Of a stretch of 64,000 nucleotides of DNA, positions 1 to 8,850 are shown piece by piece. Within the stretch, counting starts at the first letter, position 1, and each line of letters opens with the position of its first letter. The stretch comes from Brevibacterium sanguinis (GTDB lineage: Bacteria > Actinomycetota > Actinomycetes > Actinomycetales > Brevibacteriaceae): NCBI RefSeq assembly GCF_003315415.1, contig NZ_QNSB01000001.1, positions 496,001 to 560,000 of the forward strand, in the 5' to 3' direction. The translations under genes and the position numbers were made by a program. The notes beneath the pieces were generated by a model. That model searched no databases and was not told the DNA's origin. It saw only the letters and a list, made by a program, of their open reading frames with translations.

Positions 1-1
1 A

Positions 2-133
2 CCCGTGCAGTGGCGCGTCGACGTTCCCGGCGGGCAGCTGCGCATCGGCGTCACCGTCGCCGAGGCGGAGAACCGCGGCACCGTGACCCTGGCCGGCCCC
101 GCGGTCATCGTCGCCACCGGCGCGATCGGCTGA
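2..133 (+). CDS. dapF: Diaminopimelate epimerase, C-terminal fragment
   Basis: The window opens inside this gene; only the last 43 codons are present, ending at TGA 131-133. The translation contains WRVDVPGGQL, an RGTVTLAGPAVIV-like stretch and a final TGAIG, which matches the C-terminal strand and tail of DapF. The enzyme interconverts LL- and meso-diaminopimelate for lysine and peptidoglycan synthesis in the cytoplasm. DapF just upstream of hflX is a common actinobacterial order, and that supports the call. The active-site cysteines lie outside the window, so the assignment rests on the tail and the context. Confidence 0.8.
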   Translation, partial: PVQWRVDVPGGQLRIGVTVAEAENRGTVTLAGPAVIVATGAIG

Positions 134-182
134 CCGGAGCGACCACAGCAGGCCGACCACGGCGGGCTGATCGGCCCGATCG

Positions 183-214
183 CCACCGGCCGACCGAACC
201 CCACCGGCCGACCG
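183..214. repeat. Short GC-rich tandem repeat, CCACCGGCCGACCG twice
   Basis: Two identical 14-base copies (183-196 and 201-214) lie 18 bases apart in the gap between dapF and the convergent methyltransferase gene. The core CCGGCCGACC recurs between hisH and priA. It may be a family of intergenic repeats or only GC-rich drift. Confidence 0.5.
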
Positions 215-241
215 CCTCGGCGCTCTCAGTCCGGGGTGCTC

Positions 242-904
242 TCAGTCCCCGGTGCCGCGATGGATCGTGAGCACGCGGAAGCCCTTCGACGACCCCGTCC
301 GGGTCACCGCGAAACCGTCGCCGAGCATCTCGGCGAGCCAGCGCTGGAGCGAATCCGCGCCGAGGTTCTTCGACACGACGAGATCGGCGCGGCCCCCGGG
401 CGCCAGGCGCGGGATCCACGTGGACAGGAGCCCGTGGAGGATCTCCTTGCCGACGCGGATGGGCGGATTCGACCGGATCGCCGTGAACTCGAGGTCGGCG
501 GGGATGTCCTCGGCCCGCACGGTCCGAATGCAGCCGAGCCCCAGCCTCCGCGCGTTCTCGGCCGTCGACTCGAGCGATCGGGAATTGACGTCGAGCGCCC
601 ACACCTCGACGTCCACCTCGGCGTCCTTGGCCCGCAGGGCGGCGTCGAGGGCGATCGGCCCCCATCCGCACCCGAGATCGAGGAGGGCACCGGGCTCCGG
701 GGCGGGCAGGTGGCGCAGCAGCACCGAGGTTCCCAGGTCGAGCCGGGTGGGGGAGAACGTCCCGGCCGCGGTGCGGACGGTGACCTCACGCCCGCCGAGT
801 TCAAGAGTCAGCTCGCGCAGCTTCGCGTCACTGCTCGGCGATTCGGTGAAATAGTGCTCTGACACCGTTACAGTGTAGTGGCCTGTGGGATAATCGATGG
901 ACAT
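242..904 (-). CDS. RsmC-like class I methyltransferase
   Basis: A 220-residue SAM-dependent methyltransferase of the MTS/RsmC-like family, which methylates guanine N2 in 16S rRNA in the best known members. The SAM-binding motif LDLGCGWGPIAL is followed by an acidic residue in VWALDVNSRS, and the catalytic NPP motif appears as SNPPIRVG. It is about the length of the C-terminal half of E. coli RsmC, so it is a single-domain version. I chose ATG 904 (MSIDYPTGHYTV) over a further upstream ATG at 958 because family homology begins there and the extra 18 residues are low-complexity. It is divergent from hflX. The exact target base cannot be read from the sequence. Confidence 0.82.
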   Translation of the reverse strand: MSIDYPTGHYTVTVSEHYFTESPSSDAKLRELTLELGGREVTVRTAAGTFSPTRLDLGTSVLLRHLPAPEPGALLDLGCGWGPIALDAALRAKDAEVDVEVWALDVNSRSLESTAENARRLGLGCIRTVRAEDIPADLEFTAIRSNPPIRVGKEILHGLLSTWIPRLAPGGRADLVVSKNLGADSLQRWLAEMLGDGFAVTRTGSSKGFRVLTIHRGTGD

Positions 905-966
905 CCGAACACGCACCACCGGCCCCGGGCGCAGACCGCCCGCCGCCGCAACGAACAAAGGAATGA

Positions 967-2442
967 ATGACGCCCACTGACAAAGAGCGCCGGGACGCGA
1001 TGCTCGACCGTGTGCTCTCGCGAGGCGCTCAGGCGCTCGGCAACCACGAACCCGACGCCGACGAGGAATCGCAGTTCGACCTCGCGGAACGCGCGGCGCT
1101 CAAGCGCGTCGCCGGACTCTCGACCGAGCTCGAGGACATCACCGAGGTCGAATACCGCCAGATCCGCCTCGAGCGGGTCGTCCTCGCCGGCCTGTGGAAC
1201 ACGACCCTGGCCGAGGCCGAGAACTCCATCCGCGAGCTCGCCGCCCTGGCCGAGACCGCCGGCTCGATGGTCCTCGACGCCGTCATCCAGCGCCGGGAGA
1301 AGCCGGACCCGGGCACGTACCTCGGCCGCGGCAAGGCAGCCGAGCTCGCCGAGATCGTCGCCGCCGTCGGGGCCGATACCGTCATCGTCGACTCCGAGCT
1401 CGCGCCCAGCCAGCGACGCGGCCTCGAGGACGTCATCAAGGTCAAGGTCGTCGACCGCGTCGCCCTCATCCTCGACATCTTCGCCCAGCACGCGAAGTCC
1501 CGGGAGGGCAAGGCCCAGGTCGAACTCGCCCAGCTCGAGTACCTCCTGCCGCGACTGCGCGGCTGGGGTGAGTCGCTGTCCCGGCAGGCCGGCGGCCGCG
1601 TCGCCGGCGGTGCCGGGATCGGCTCGCGCGGACCCGGTGAGACGAAGATCGAACTCGACCGCCGCCGCATCCGCGCCCGGATGGCGAAGCTGCGCCGGGA
1701 GATCGCGGCGATGGCCCCGGCCCGGGAGACGAAGCGGAAGAACCGCACCCGCAACCACATCCCCTCGGTCGCGATCGTCGGGTACACGAACGCCGGGAAG
1801 TCCTCCCTGCTCAACCGGCTCACCGACGCCGAGGTGATGGTGCAGAACGCGCTGTTCGCGACCCTCGACCCCACGGTGCGGCAGTCGCAGACCGCCGAGG
1901 GGATCACGTTCACGTACACCGATACCGTCGGGTTCGTCCGCAACCTCCCGCACCAGCTCGTCGAGGCGTTCCGCTCGACGCTCGAGGAGGCCGCCGACTC
2001 CGATCTGCTCCTCCACGTCGTCGACGCCTCCCACCCCGACCCGCACGGGCAGATCCGAGCGGTCAGGGACGTCCTCAAGGACGTCGAGACCGCGGACATC
2101 CCCGAGCTGCTCGTCTTCAACAAGTCCGACATCGCCGACGAGACCGTCGTCACCGGCCTGCGGGCCGAGTACCCGAACGCACGGTTCGTCTCCGCGGCCA
2201 CCGGCGAGGGCCTCGACGGACTTGTCGAGACGATCGAGTCGATGCTGCCCTCGCCGAACGTCGAGGTCTCGGTCCTCATCCCGTACGAGCGCGGCGACCT
2301 CGTGTCGAAGATCTACGCTCTGGGCTCCGTCGACCGTGAGGAGCACACGGCGGGCGGGACCGCGCTGCACGCGAAGGTGCCCCAGGACCTGGCGGCCGAG
2401 CTCGACGACTTCCGACGTCCGGACATGGTCATCGGCGAGTGA
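967..2442 (+). CDS. hflX: GTPase HflX
   Basis: HflX is a ribosome-associated GTPase that splits stalled 70S ribosomes and 100S dimers under stress. The 491-residue product has the N-terminal HflX domain, including the TYLGRGKAAEL and DSELAPSQ motifs and the glycine-rich GGAGIGSRGPGE linker. The G domain has P-loop GYTNAGKSSLLNRL, G3 DTVGF and G4 NKSD. ATG 967 is preceded by AAAGGA five bases upstream. The stop overlaps the next start by four bases (GTGA), so the helicase gene is translationally coupled. Confidence 0.95.
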   Translation: MTPTDKERRDAMLDRVLSRGAQALGNHEPDADEESQFDLAERAALKRVAGLSTELEDITEVEYRQIRLERVVLAGLWNTTLAEAENSIRELAALAETAGSMVLDAVIQRREKPDPGTYLGRGKAAELAEIVAAVGADTVIVDSELAPSQRRGLEDVIKVKVVDRVALILDIFAQHAKSREGKAQVELAQLEYLLPRLRGWGESLSRQAGGRVAGGAGIGSRGPGETKIELDRRRIRARMAKLRREIAAMAPARETKRKNRTRNHIPSVAIVGYTNAGKSSLLNRLTDAEVMVQNALFATLDPTVRQSQTAEGITFTYTDTVGFVRNLPHQLVEAFRSTLEEAADSDLLLHVVDASHPDPHGQIRAVRDVLKDVETADIPELLVFNKSDIADETVVTGLRAEYPNARFVSAATGEGLDGLVETIESMLPSPNVEVSVLIPYERGDLVSKIYALGSVDREEHTAGGTALHAKVPQDLAAELDDFRRPDMVIGE

Positions 2443-4406
2443 GCTCCGTCGACCAACTGCTCGAGACCGCCGTTGCGGCCATCGGCGGGTCGACCCGGCA
2501 GGGCCAGGCCGACATGGCCCAGGCCGTCGGGTCGGCCCTCGACAACGGCGTCCACCTCCTCGTCCAGGCCGGCACCGGCACGGGCAAGTCCCTGGCCTAC
2601 CTCGTCCCCGCGGCCGAGTTCGCCAGCCGCACCGGGAGCACGGTCATCGTCTCCACGGCGACCCTGGCGCTGCAGACCCAGATCATCCACCGCGACCTGC
2701 CGCGCCTGTTCAAGGCCGTGAAGAAGGACCTCGACCCGCTGCCCCGGGCCGCCCTGCTCAAGGGCCGTCGCAACTATGTGTGCAAGCACAAGCTCGCCGG
2801 CGGATACCCCGACGAGGGGGAGGGGATGCTCTTCGACCTCGGCGCCGATGCCGCCGCGGGCCGTGCACCCTCCGAGCGCAGCGGACTGGCCGAGGAGATC
2901 CAGCGGATTCGCAGCTGGGAGAGGATCACCGAGACCGGTGACCGCGACGACCTCATGCCCGGCGTCAGCGATCGAGCCTGGGCCCAGGTCTCCGTCAACG
3001 CCTTCGACTGCCTCGGCTCGAACTGCCCGCTCTACACCGAGTGCTTCGCCGAGCTCGCCCGCAATGCCGCCGCCGAGGCGGACATCGTCGTGACCAATCA
3101 TGCGCTGCTCGCCATCGACGCCTTCGGGGAGAACACGGTCCTGCCCGAACACGACGTCATCATCATCGACGAGGCCCACGAGCTCAAGGACCGGGTGACC
3201 AGCGCCCTGTCCGGTCAGCTGAACGCGACGATGCTCCAGGCCGCGACGAGCTCCGTGCGCAAGCACACCACGGTCCAGGACGGGGACGTCGCCCTCCTCG
3301 ACACCGCGACGGCCGCCCTCGAGCGGGCGATGAGCGGCATCGGTGAGGGGCTCATCACGGTGATGAGCGAACCCCTCGCTCTCGCTCTCGCCCAGGTCCG
3401 CGACTCCGCCCGGCAGATCATCAATGACATCGGCGGCAAGAGCGAGGACGCCGACGCCGGCCGCCAGATGGCCAAGGCCCGGTGCCAGGAGATCTTCGAA
3501 CTCGCCGAGCGGTTCTCCGACCCGGGGAAGAACGACGTCGTCTGGCTCAGCCGCAGCACCTTCCGGGAGAAGGAGACGACGACCCTCGTCGTCGCCCCGC
3601 TGAGCGTGGCCGGAACGATGCGCTCGGGGATCTTCGAGGACTCGACCGTCGTCGCCACCTCGGCGACCCTCGCCCTGGGTGGCAACTTCGACGCCGTCGC
3701 CGCCTCCCTCGGACTCTACGGGCCCGATGCGCCGAGGTGGGACTCCCTCGACGTCGGATCCCCCTTCGACTACGGAAAGCAGGGCATCCTCTACGTCGCC
3801 GCGCACCTGCCCAAACCGGGCCGCAGCGGGCTGAGCGAGATGGCACTCGCGGAGCTCGAGGAACTCGTCGAGGCCTCGAACGGGGGAGCGCTGGGCCTGT
3901 TCTCCTCCCGCGCGGCCGCGAACGCCGCCGCCGAGCACCTGCGGACCCGGCTGCGCATGCCGATCCTCCTCCAGGGCGACGACGGCCTGCCGGCACTCGT
4001 CTCCCAGTTCGCCGCCGATGACACGGCCTGCCTGTTCGGCACGATGTCGCTGTGGCAGGGAGTCGACGTGCCCGGACGGACGAACCGACTGGTCATCATC
4101 GACCGCCTGCCCTTCCCCCGTCCCGACGACCCGCTCACGCAGGCGCGGTCGCGGGACGCCGACCGTCGCGGCGTCAACGGGTTCATGGCCGTCAGCGCCA
4201 CCCATGCCGCGCTCCGATTGGCGCAGGGCGCGGGACGGCTCATCCGCTCGACCTCCGATCGCGGGGTCGTCGCGGTGCTCGACTCCCGGCTGCGCTCGGC
4301 CCGCTACTCCGGATACCTCGTCAACTCGATGCCGGACATGTGGCCGACGACGGATTCGGCCGTGGTGAAGAAGAGCCTCGAACGGCTCGCCCGCACACCC
4401 GAGTGA
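2439..4406 (+). CDS. dinG: DinG/XPD-family ATP-dependent DNA helicase
   Basis: A 655-residue superfamily 2 helicase of the DinG/YoaA type. It has Walker A GTGTGKS near residue 45, a DEAH box (IIIDEAHEL) and helicase C-terminal motifs, including a WQGVD segment and QGAGRLIRS. Cysteines at the CKHK site and in the CLGSNCPLYTEC cluster fit the four-cysteine iron-sulfur domain of this family. DinG unwinds D-loops, R-loops and forked DNA in repair. It starts with GTG inside the hflX stop and is followed by convergent lexA. I saw no LexA box in front of it, so SOS control is not supported. A long inverted repeat spans its stop codon. Confidence 0.9.
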   Translation: MSSVDQLLETAVAAIGGSTRQGQADMAQAVGSALDNGVHLLVQAGTGTGKSLAYLVPAAEFASRTGSTVIVSTATLALQTQIIHRDLPRLFKAVKKDLDPLPRAALLKGRRNYVCKHKLAGGYPDEGEGMLFDLGADAAAGRAPSERSGLAEEIQRIRSWERITETGDRDDLMPGVSDRAWAQVSVNAFDCLGSNCPLYTECFAELARNAAAEADIVVTNHALLAIDAFGENTVLPEHDVIIIDEAHELKDRVTSALSGQLNATMLQAATSSVRKHTTVQDGDVALLDTATAALERAMSGIGEGLITVMSEPLALALAQVRDSARQIINDIGGKSEDADAGRQMAKARCQEIFELAERFSDPGKNDVVWLSRSTFREKETTTLVVAPLSVAGTMRSGIFEDSTVVATSATLALGGNFDAVAASLGLYGPDAPRWDSLDVGSPFDYGKQGILYVAAHLPKPGRSGLSEMALAELEELVEASNGGALGLFSSRAAANAAAEHLRTRLRMPILLQGDDGLPALVSQFAADDTACLFGTMSLWQGVDVPGRTNRLVIIDRLPFPRPDDPLTQARSRDADRRGVNGFMAVSATHAALRLAQGAGRLIRSTSDRGVVAVLDSRLRSARYSGYLVNSMPDMWPTTDSAVVKKSLERLARTPE

Positions 4407-4426
4407 GGGCGAGCCGCTCGAGGCTC
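4373..4426. terminator. 20-bp inverted repeat across the dinG stop, probable bidirectional terminator
   Basis: The left arm 4373-4392 and right arm 4407-4426 pair at 19 of 20 positions around a 14-base loop that contains the dinG stop region. It lies between convergent dinG and lexA. There is no T-tract, as is common in GC-rich actinobacteria. Confidence 0.7.
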
Positions 4427-4471
4427 GGAGGACTTGGCACCGGACGACTGCCTCGGCGCCGGTGAGCCGGG

Positions 4472-5227
4472 TCAGAGGCGGCGGATCACCGCGACGACCA
4501 GCCCCATGATCTGGGCGTAGGTGCCGTCGATCGGGTCGTAGTCCTTGTTCTGCGGCAGCAGCCACTGCTGACCGGCCTTGCGCTTGAGGGTCTTCACCGT
4601 CGCCTCGCCGTCGAGGAGGGCGGCGACGATCTGCCCGTTGTCGGCCGTGTGCTGCTTGCGCACGACCACCCAGTCGTCGTGGCAGATGGCCGCCTCGATC
4701 ATCGAATCGCCGACGACCTTGAGCAGGAACATCTCCCCGGAGCCGACGACCTGGGTCGGCAGCGAGAAGACGTCGTCGATCTCCTGCTCGGCGAGGATCG
4801 GGCCGCCCGCGGCGATCCGGCCGACGACGGGCACCTGCACCGTGTTGTTCGCGAGCTCCTCGTACTTCGCCCGCTCGGCCTCTTCCTCCTCGAAGGGGTT
4901 GACGATCTCGATCGCGCGGGGACGCTTGGGGTCACGACGGACATAGCCGAGGCGCTCGAGCTGGGAGAGCTGGTGGGCGACGCTCGAGAGCGAGGCCAGG
5001 CCCGCGGCCTTGCCGATCTCGCGCATGCTCGGTGGATAGCCGTTGGCGACGACCGCCCGTTCGATGGTCTCGAGGACCAGTCGTTGCCGCGGCGTCAGGC
5101 GGTAGTCGCCCTCGCCGGTCGAGCCCTCCGGGATCGCGACGTCCTCGTCCTCGCTGCGGGCGGCGGCGACTTCGCTGGCAACATCCTCGTTGCGCGGCCG
5201 GCCTCTGCCCCTCTTGCCCTGAACCAT
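4472..5227 (-). CDS. lexA: LexA repressor, SOS regulator
   Basis: LexA represses DNA damage genes and cleaves itself when RecA filaments form. The 251-residue product has the winged helix (about 44-108) and the peptidase domain. The cleavage bond is Ala140-Gly141 (RIAAGGP), the nucleophile Ser175 is in GDSM and the general base Lys212 is in EATVKTL. ATG 5227 is preceded by GAAGGGGA. An N-terminal extension of about 40 residues contains RGRGRPRN, which resembles an AT-hook. A perfect SOS box lies upstream in the shared intergenic region, so it is probably autorepressed. Confidence 0.96.
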   Translation of the reverse strand: MVQGKRGRGRPRNEDVASEVAAARSEDEDVAIPEGSTGEGDYRLTPRQRLVLETIERAVVANGYPPSMREIGKAAGLASLSSVAHQLSQLERLGYVRRDPKRPRAIEIVNPFEEEEAERAKYEELANNTVQVPVVGRIAAGGPILAEQEIDDVFSLPTQVVGSGEMFLLKVVGDSMIEAAICHDDWVVVRKQHTADNGQIVAALLDGEATVKTLKRKAGQQWLLPQNKDYDPIDGTYAQIMGLVVAVIRRL

Positions 5228-5375
5228 TGCTTCCCCTTCGTTCTATTTCCCCTGCGCTCCGAGCCGTCCGCCCGCTCTCGCGAGATGTCGTGTCAGTGCC
5301 GCCTGGGATGGTTCTGTCAGACCAATCAACAACGGTGGTTCCCTCTCATTGTCGCATAGATGTTCGAGACGGACT

Positions 5376-5387
5376 GGACATTTGTTC
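5376..5387. promoter_or_regulatory. Imperfect LexA box between lexA and the LysM gene
   Basis: GGAC-ATTT-GTTC differs at one base from the GAAC-N4-GTTC core, and is followed by GAA. It is 149 bases upstream of the lexA start, beside the perfect box at 5403-5418. Confidence 0.5.
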
Positions 5388-5402
5388 GAATGGCATGTTG
5401 AA

Positions 5403-5418
5403 TAGAACAGACGTTCTA
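5403..5418. promoter_or_regulatory. Perfect SOS box (LexA operator)
   Basis: TAGAAC-AGAC-GTTCTA is a perfect six-base palindrome with a four-base spacer. It contains the GAAC-N4-GTTC core of actinobacterial and Gram-positive LexA sites. It sits 42 bases before the LysM gene and in the lexA upstream region, so it can serve both. Confidence 0.85.
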
Positions 5419-5459
5419 CCTTTTGCGGGTGGAATCGTACGAATGAAAGAGGTAATGCG

Positions 5460-5807
5460 ATGTCTGCACAAGCCCAGTCGGCACCGGCCCTGGAACTGCA
5501 CCTCACTGCGCGCGGACGCCGGGCGCTTCGCCTGCTCCGGACGCTCGTCCTCACCCTGATCATCCTCGGCGGTGCGCTCTTCGTCGCCACCCGCTCTCCG
5601 ATGGCCGAAGCCGTGCCCGAGTCCGAACCGATCGGCATCGAGGCCGACGCGGTCGTCGTCGGCGAAGGGGAGTCCCTGTGGGAGGTCGCCGTCGGGCTCG
5701 ACCTCGACCGCGACACCCGTGACGTCGTCGCCGACATCGTCGAGATCAACCACCTGTCCTCTCCCGTGGTCCACCCCGGGCAGACCCTGGATGTGCCGCG
5801 ACGCTAG
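5460..5807 (+). CDS. SOS-type LysM membrane protein, division inhibitor (YneA/ChiZ-like)
   Basis: A 115-residue protein: a short cytoplasmic head, one membrane segment at about residues 28-45 (LVLTLIILGGALFVATR), then a C-terminal LysM domain that starts at VVVGEGESLWEVA and ends at HPGQTLDVP. LysM binds peptidoglycan. Small membrane LysM proteins divergent from lexA are SOS-induced cell division suppressors in Gram-positives (YneA in Bacillus, Rv2719c/ChiZ in mycobacteria). The divergent position and the perfect LexA box at 5403-5418 support that role. ATG 5460 follows AGAGG by seven bases. The nrdR gene often found next to it is absent here; hisC follows at once. Confidence 0.85.
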   Translation: MSAQAQSAPALELHLTARGRRALRLLRTLVLTLIILGGALFVATRSPMAEAVPESEPIGIEADAVVVGEGESLWEVAVGLDLDRDTRDVVADIVEINHLSSPVVHPGQTLDVPRR

Positions 5808-5810
5808 ACT
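5805..5810 (+). promoter_or_regulatory. Leaderless -10 element for hisC (TAGACT)
   Basis: TAGACT is followed by six bases and then the hisC GTG start. TANNNT placed 6-7 bases before the start codon is the usual actinobacterial leaderless promoter layout. It overlaps the stop codon of the LysM gene. Confidence 0.6.
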
Positions 5811-5816
5811 TGACGG

Positions 5817-6950
5817 GTGGGAAACATCGAAACTCTGCCCGTGCGCTCGGATCTCGTCGGCCTCAAGCCCTACGGTGCTCCGCACCTCAACGTCCCGGTG
5901 CAGCTCAACGTCAACGAGAACGCGTACCCGATCCCGGAGATCGTCGTCGAGTCGATGCGCCGGGCCGCGGACCTGCAGCTGAGCGGGCTCAACCGCTACC
6001 CGGACCGGGAGTTCGACGACCTCCGCGGCCACCTCGTCACCTACCTCGCCGGCGTCAACGACCGGGCGGGCACCTCGGTGACCCTGAGCCCGGACATGAT
6101 CTGGGCCGGGAACGGATCGAACGAGGTCCTCTCCCACATCGTCCAGGCCTTCGGCGGTCCCGGCCGCACGGCCCTCGGCTTCACCCCCAGCTACTCGATG
6201 CACCCGCTCATCACGACGGGCACCGGTGCCGCCTGGCAGGCCGCGGCCCGGGATGAGGACTTCGACCTCAGTGCGGAGTTCGTCGCCGCCGAGGTGGCCC
6301 GGGTCGATCCCGACATCGTCTTCCTCTGCACGCCGAACAACCCGACGGGAACCTCCATCGGCCTCGACGTCGTCGATGCCGCCTACGACAACTGCTCGGG
6401 CATCGTCATCGTCGACGAGGCCTACGCCGAGTTCTCCCGCCCCGCGAAGCCCTCGGCGATGACCCTCCTCGAGGGCCGTCCCCGCCTCGTCGTGTCCCGG
6501 ACGATGAGCAAGGCCTTCGCGTGCGCCGGGCTGCGCCTGGGCTATGCGATTGCGGCGCCCGAGCTCATCGACGCGCTGCGGCTCGTGCGCCTGCCCTACC
6601 ACCTCTCGGCCGTCACCCAGGCGCTGGCCTGCGCGGCCCTCGAGCACTCCGCTGTGCTCCTCGACAACGTCGACCGGCTCATCGACTCCCGCAACCGCAT
6701 CGCCGAGCACCTGGCCCGCGTCGGCTTCCGCGTCTACCCCAGCGACTCCAACTTCGTCCTCTTCGGCGACGTCGCCTCCCCACCGCAGCTGTGGCAGGAC
6801 CTGCTCGATCGCGGCATCCTCATCCGCGACATCGGCATCCCGCACCACGCGCGGGTGAATGCCGGTACCGAGGAGGAGACGACCGTGTTCCTGCGGGCGA
6901 TCGACGAGATCCTCGCCGCGAATCCCGGCACCCTGCTGACCGAAGCGTGA
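5817..6950 (+). CDS. hisC: Histidinol-phosphate aminotransferase (copy 1)
   Basis: This PLP enzyme converts imidazole acetol phosphate and glutamate to histidinol phosphate. The 377 residues match the family: NVNENAYP near residue 32, the [10 protein letters not shown] substrate/PLP motif at about 169-178, DEAY at 200-203, and the PLP lysine Lys232 in SRTMSKAF. It starts with GTG 5817, and the probable promoter is leaderless. It heads the run hisC-hisB-membrane gene-hisH-priA. The usual actinobacterial partner hisD is not upstream; the only hisD in the window is at 62.3 kb, beside a second hisC. Confidence 0.93.
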   Translation: MGNIETLPVRSDLVGLKPYGAPHLNVPVQLNVNENAYPIPEIVVESMRRAADLQLSGLNRYPDREFDDLRGHLVTYLAGVNDRAGTSVTLSPDMIWAGNGSNEVLSHIVQAFGGPGRTALGFTPSYSMHPLITTGTGAAWQAAARDEDFDLSAEFVAAEVARVDPDIVFLCTPNNPTGTSIGLDVVDAAYDNCSGIVIVDEAYAEFSRPAKPSAMTLLEGRPRLVVSRTMSKAFACAGLRLGYAIAAPELIDALRLVRLPYHLSAVTQALACAALEHSAVLLDNVDRLIDSRNRIAEHLARVGFRVYPSDSNFVLFGDVASPPQLWQDLLDRGILIRDIGIPHHARVNAGTEEETTVFLRAIDEILAANPGTLLTEA

Positions 6951-7029
6951 ACGCATGAGAACCTCGCAGACCGATCCGGGCGACAATGGTGGGCAGTTTG
7001 CGCACAGCACCCATGACGAAAGGCAATCC

Positions 7030-7626
7030 ATGAGGCAGGCCCAGCGATCACGAGAGACCTCCGAGTCCTCGGTCTCCGTCTCCGTCGACCTCGACGGCAC
7101 GGGGACGTCGGAGATCTCGACGAGCGTGCCGTTCTTCGACCACATGCTCACGGCCCTGTCGAAGCACTCGCTCATCGACATGGAGATCCGCGCCGAGGGC
7201 GACACCCACATCGACGTCCACCACACCGTGGAGGACACCTCGATCGTCCTCGGTCAGGCACTCGGCGAGGCGCTCGGGGACAAAGCGGGCATCCGCCGCT
7301 ACGGATCCGCCGCGGTGCCGCTCGATGAGGCCCTGGCCAGCTGCGTCGTCGACGTCTCCGGCCGCCCCTACTTCGTCCACGTCGGCGAGCCCGAGGGTCA
7401 GCAGTACCACCTCATCGGCGGCCACTTCACCGGATCGATGACCTCGCATTCGCTCGAGTCGCTGGCCTTCCACGCCGGCCTCACCGTCCACCTCGACCTG
7501 GTGCGCGGTCGCGACCCCCACCACATCGTCGAAGCCCAGTTCAAGGCCTTCGCCCGGGCGCTGCGCGAAGCCGTCGAGTTCGACGCCCGCAGCAGCTCCG
7601 TGCCGAGCACCAAGGGAGTTCTGTGA
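7030..7626 (+). CDS. hisB: Imidazoleglycerol-phosphate dehydratase
   Basis: HisB removes water from imidazole glycerol phosphate to give imidazole acetol phosphate. The 198 residues show the two diagnostic repeats [13 protein letters not shown] and [12 protein letters not shown] in the first half, and [16 protein letters not shown] with [17 protein letters not shown] in the second. Their histidines and glutamates hold the two manganese ions. I chose ATG 7030, with AAAGG just upstream, over ATG 6955, whose 25 extra residues are outside the family. It lacks the phosphatase domain of the enterobacterial fusion. The stop overlaps the next start (GTGA). Confidence 0.94.
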   Translation: MRQAQRSRETSESSVSVSVDLDGTGTSEISTSVPFFDHMLTALSKHSLIDMEIRAEGDTHIDVHHTVEDTSIVLGQALGEALGDKAGIRRYGSAAVPLDEALASCVVDVSGRPYFVHVGEPEGQQYHLIGGHFTGSMTSHSLESLAFHAGLTVHLDLVRGRDPHHIVEAQFKAFARALREAVEFDARSSSVPSTKGVL

Positions 7627-8225
7627 GCACCACCGTCGTCGTCACCCCGTTCGGAGTCCCCGAGCAGCTCGCCGCCGCCTGCGTGCTCTCGAACATCCGG
7701 GGCACGATCGTGCCGATCGGAGACTTCTCCGGCATCGTCCTCGCCGACACCGATGTGCAGGCGGGGAACGAGGCGGCCGCCGCGATCTCGAAGCTCGCAG
7801 GCAAGCACGAGGTCCTCCTCCTCGTGCGCAGCGAGGAGCAGATCGATGCCGGTCACTACCGCAAGGGCACCCGTGAGTCCGATGTGCCGGCGGGACTGGC
7901 GCTGAAGAACCTGCCCGACGTCCTCGAGAAGCTCCTCCTCGAGATCGTGTCCGCCGAGGACGTCGAGGGCAGCATCCCCACCTCGTCGATGACCAAGCTC
8001 CAGGCGAGCGCCCAGACGATGACCCCGGGCCGGGCGGCACTCGCCCGCACGGCCCTGCTGTGGATCGTCGTCGCCCTGCTCGCCGGGATCGTCACCGCCT
8101 TCGGAATCACCGTCGGGATGGGCGGCAACACCGTCGCCTGGGTCGTCGCCGTGTTCGGCGCCGTCGTCCTCGGGTTCTCGCTTTGGCGCATCCGCCATGT
8201 GCTGACGAAGGGAGTCACACGATGA
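7623..8225 (+). CDS. Unknown membrane protein embedded in the his operon
   Basis: I do not recognise this 200-residue protein. The first 135 residues look soluble and mixed alpha/beta. The last 60 hold two hydrophobic segments (about 142-163, [19 protein letters not shown], and 169-189, [19 protein letters not shown]) and a basic tail. It starts with GTG inside the hisB stop and ends inside the hisH ATG (ATGA). It is therefore translationally coupled on both sides and must be made with HisB and HisH. None of the standard histidine enzymes fits. It could be a membrane anchor or a modulator; that is speculation. Confidence 0.75.
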   Translation: MSTTVVVTPFGVPEQLAAACVLSNIRGTIVPIGDFSGIVLADTDVQAGNEAAAAISKLAGKHEVLLLVRSEEQIDAGHYRKGTRESDVPAGLALKNLPDVLEKLLLEIVSAEDVEGSIPTSSMTKLQASAQTMTPGRAALARTALLWIVVALLAGIVTAFGITVGMGGNTVAWVVAVFGAVVLGFSLWRIRHVLTKGVTR

Positions 8226-8836
8226 AGCGCATCGCCGTCCTCGACTACGGGGCCGGGAACATCCGCTCCGCCGTCCGCGCGGCCGAGGCCGCCGGCGCCG
8301 AGGTGAGCCTGACGTCCGACCCCGACGTCATCGACTCGGCCGACGGCCTCCTCGTCCCCGGCGTCGGGGCGTACTCCGCCGTCATGTCCGGGCTCGAGAG
8401 GGTCGGCGCCGTCGACATCATCCGCAGCTGGCACGACCAGCAGCGGCCCCTGCTCGGCATCTGCGTCGGACTCCAGGTCTTCTTCTCCGAGGGGGACGAG
8501 CACGGGGTGCGCACCGCGGGCATCGGCCTGTGGACGGGGGCCGTCACCGCACTCAAGGCGCCCGTCGTCCCGCACATGGGATGGTCACACGTCTCCGCTC
8601 CCGCCGAGTCGCGGATGTTCGCCGGGATCGAGGATGAGATGTTCTACTTCGTCCACTCCTATGCCGCCACCGCCGCTCCGGAGAACACGCTCGTGACCAC
8701 CGCGACCCACGGTGGGACGTTCGTCGCCGCGGTCGAGGACCGCACCACCTGGGCGGCTCAGTTCCACCCGGAGAAGTCGGCGGCCGCGGGCGCCGGTCTC
8801 CTGCGCAACTGGGTGAACTCCGCCACCGGGAGCTGA
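8222..8836 (+). CDS. hisH: Imidazole glycerol phosphate synthase, glutaminase subunit
   Basis: HisH releases ammonia from glutamine and channels it to HisF. The 204 residues begin [16 protein letters not shown], have the oxyanion loop LVPGVGAY, the nucleophile elbow [12 protein letters not shown] with the catalytic cysteine, and the His-Glu pair in QFHPEKS. The start ATG overlaps the upstream stop. HisF is required as a partner but is not in this window, so it must be encoded elsewhere. Confidence 0.95.
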   Translation: MKRIAVLDYGAGNIRSAVRAAEAAGAEVSLTSDPDVIDSADGLLVPGVGAYSAVMSGLERVGAVDIIRSWHDQQRPLLGICVGLQVFFSEGDEHGVRTAGIGLWTGAVTALKAPVVPHMGWSHVSAPAESRMFAGIEDEMFYFVHSYAATAAPENTLVTTATHGGTFVAAVEDRTTWAAQFHPEKSAAAGAGLLRNWVNSATGS

Positions 8837-8850
8837 TCTGCCGCCAGCGC

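Noticed and set aside
105..862. Several long reading frames on both strands over the methyltransferase gene
   Set aside because: They are GC-rich shadow frames with Arg/Pro/Gly-rich translations and no domain; only the 242-904 minus frame has methyltransferase motifs.
868..2370. 500-codon minus-strand frame opposite hflX
   Set aside because: Its translation is Asp/Val/Gly-biased with no motif and mirrors the hflX frame.
2313..4565. 750-codon minus-strand frame opposite dinG
   Set aside because: It overlaps the complete helicase gene, lacks domains and has the biased composition of an antisense frame.
5346..7238. 630-codon minus-strand frame opposite the LysM gene and hisC
   Set aside because: The plus strand carries two complete conserved genes here; the antisense product has no motif.
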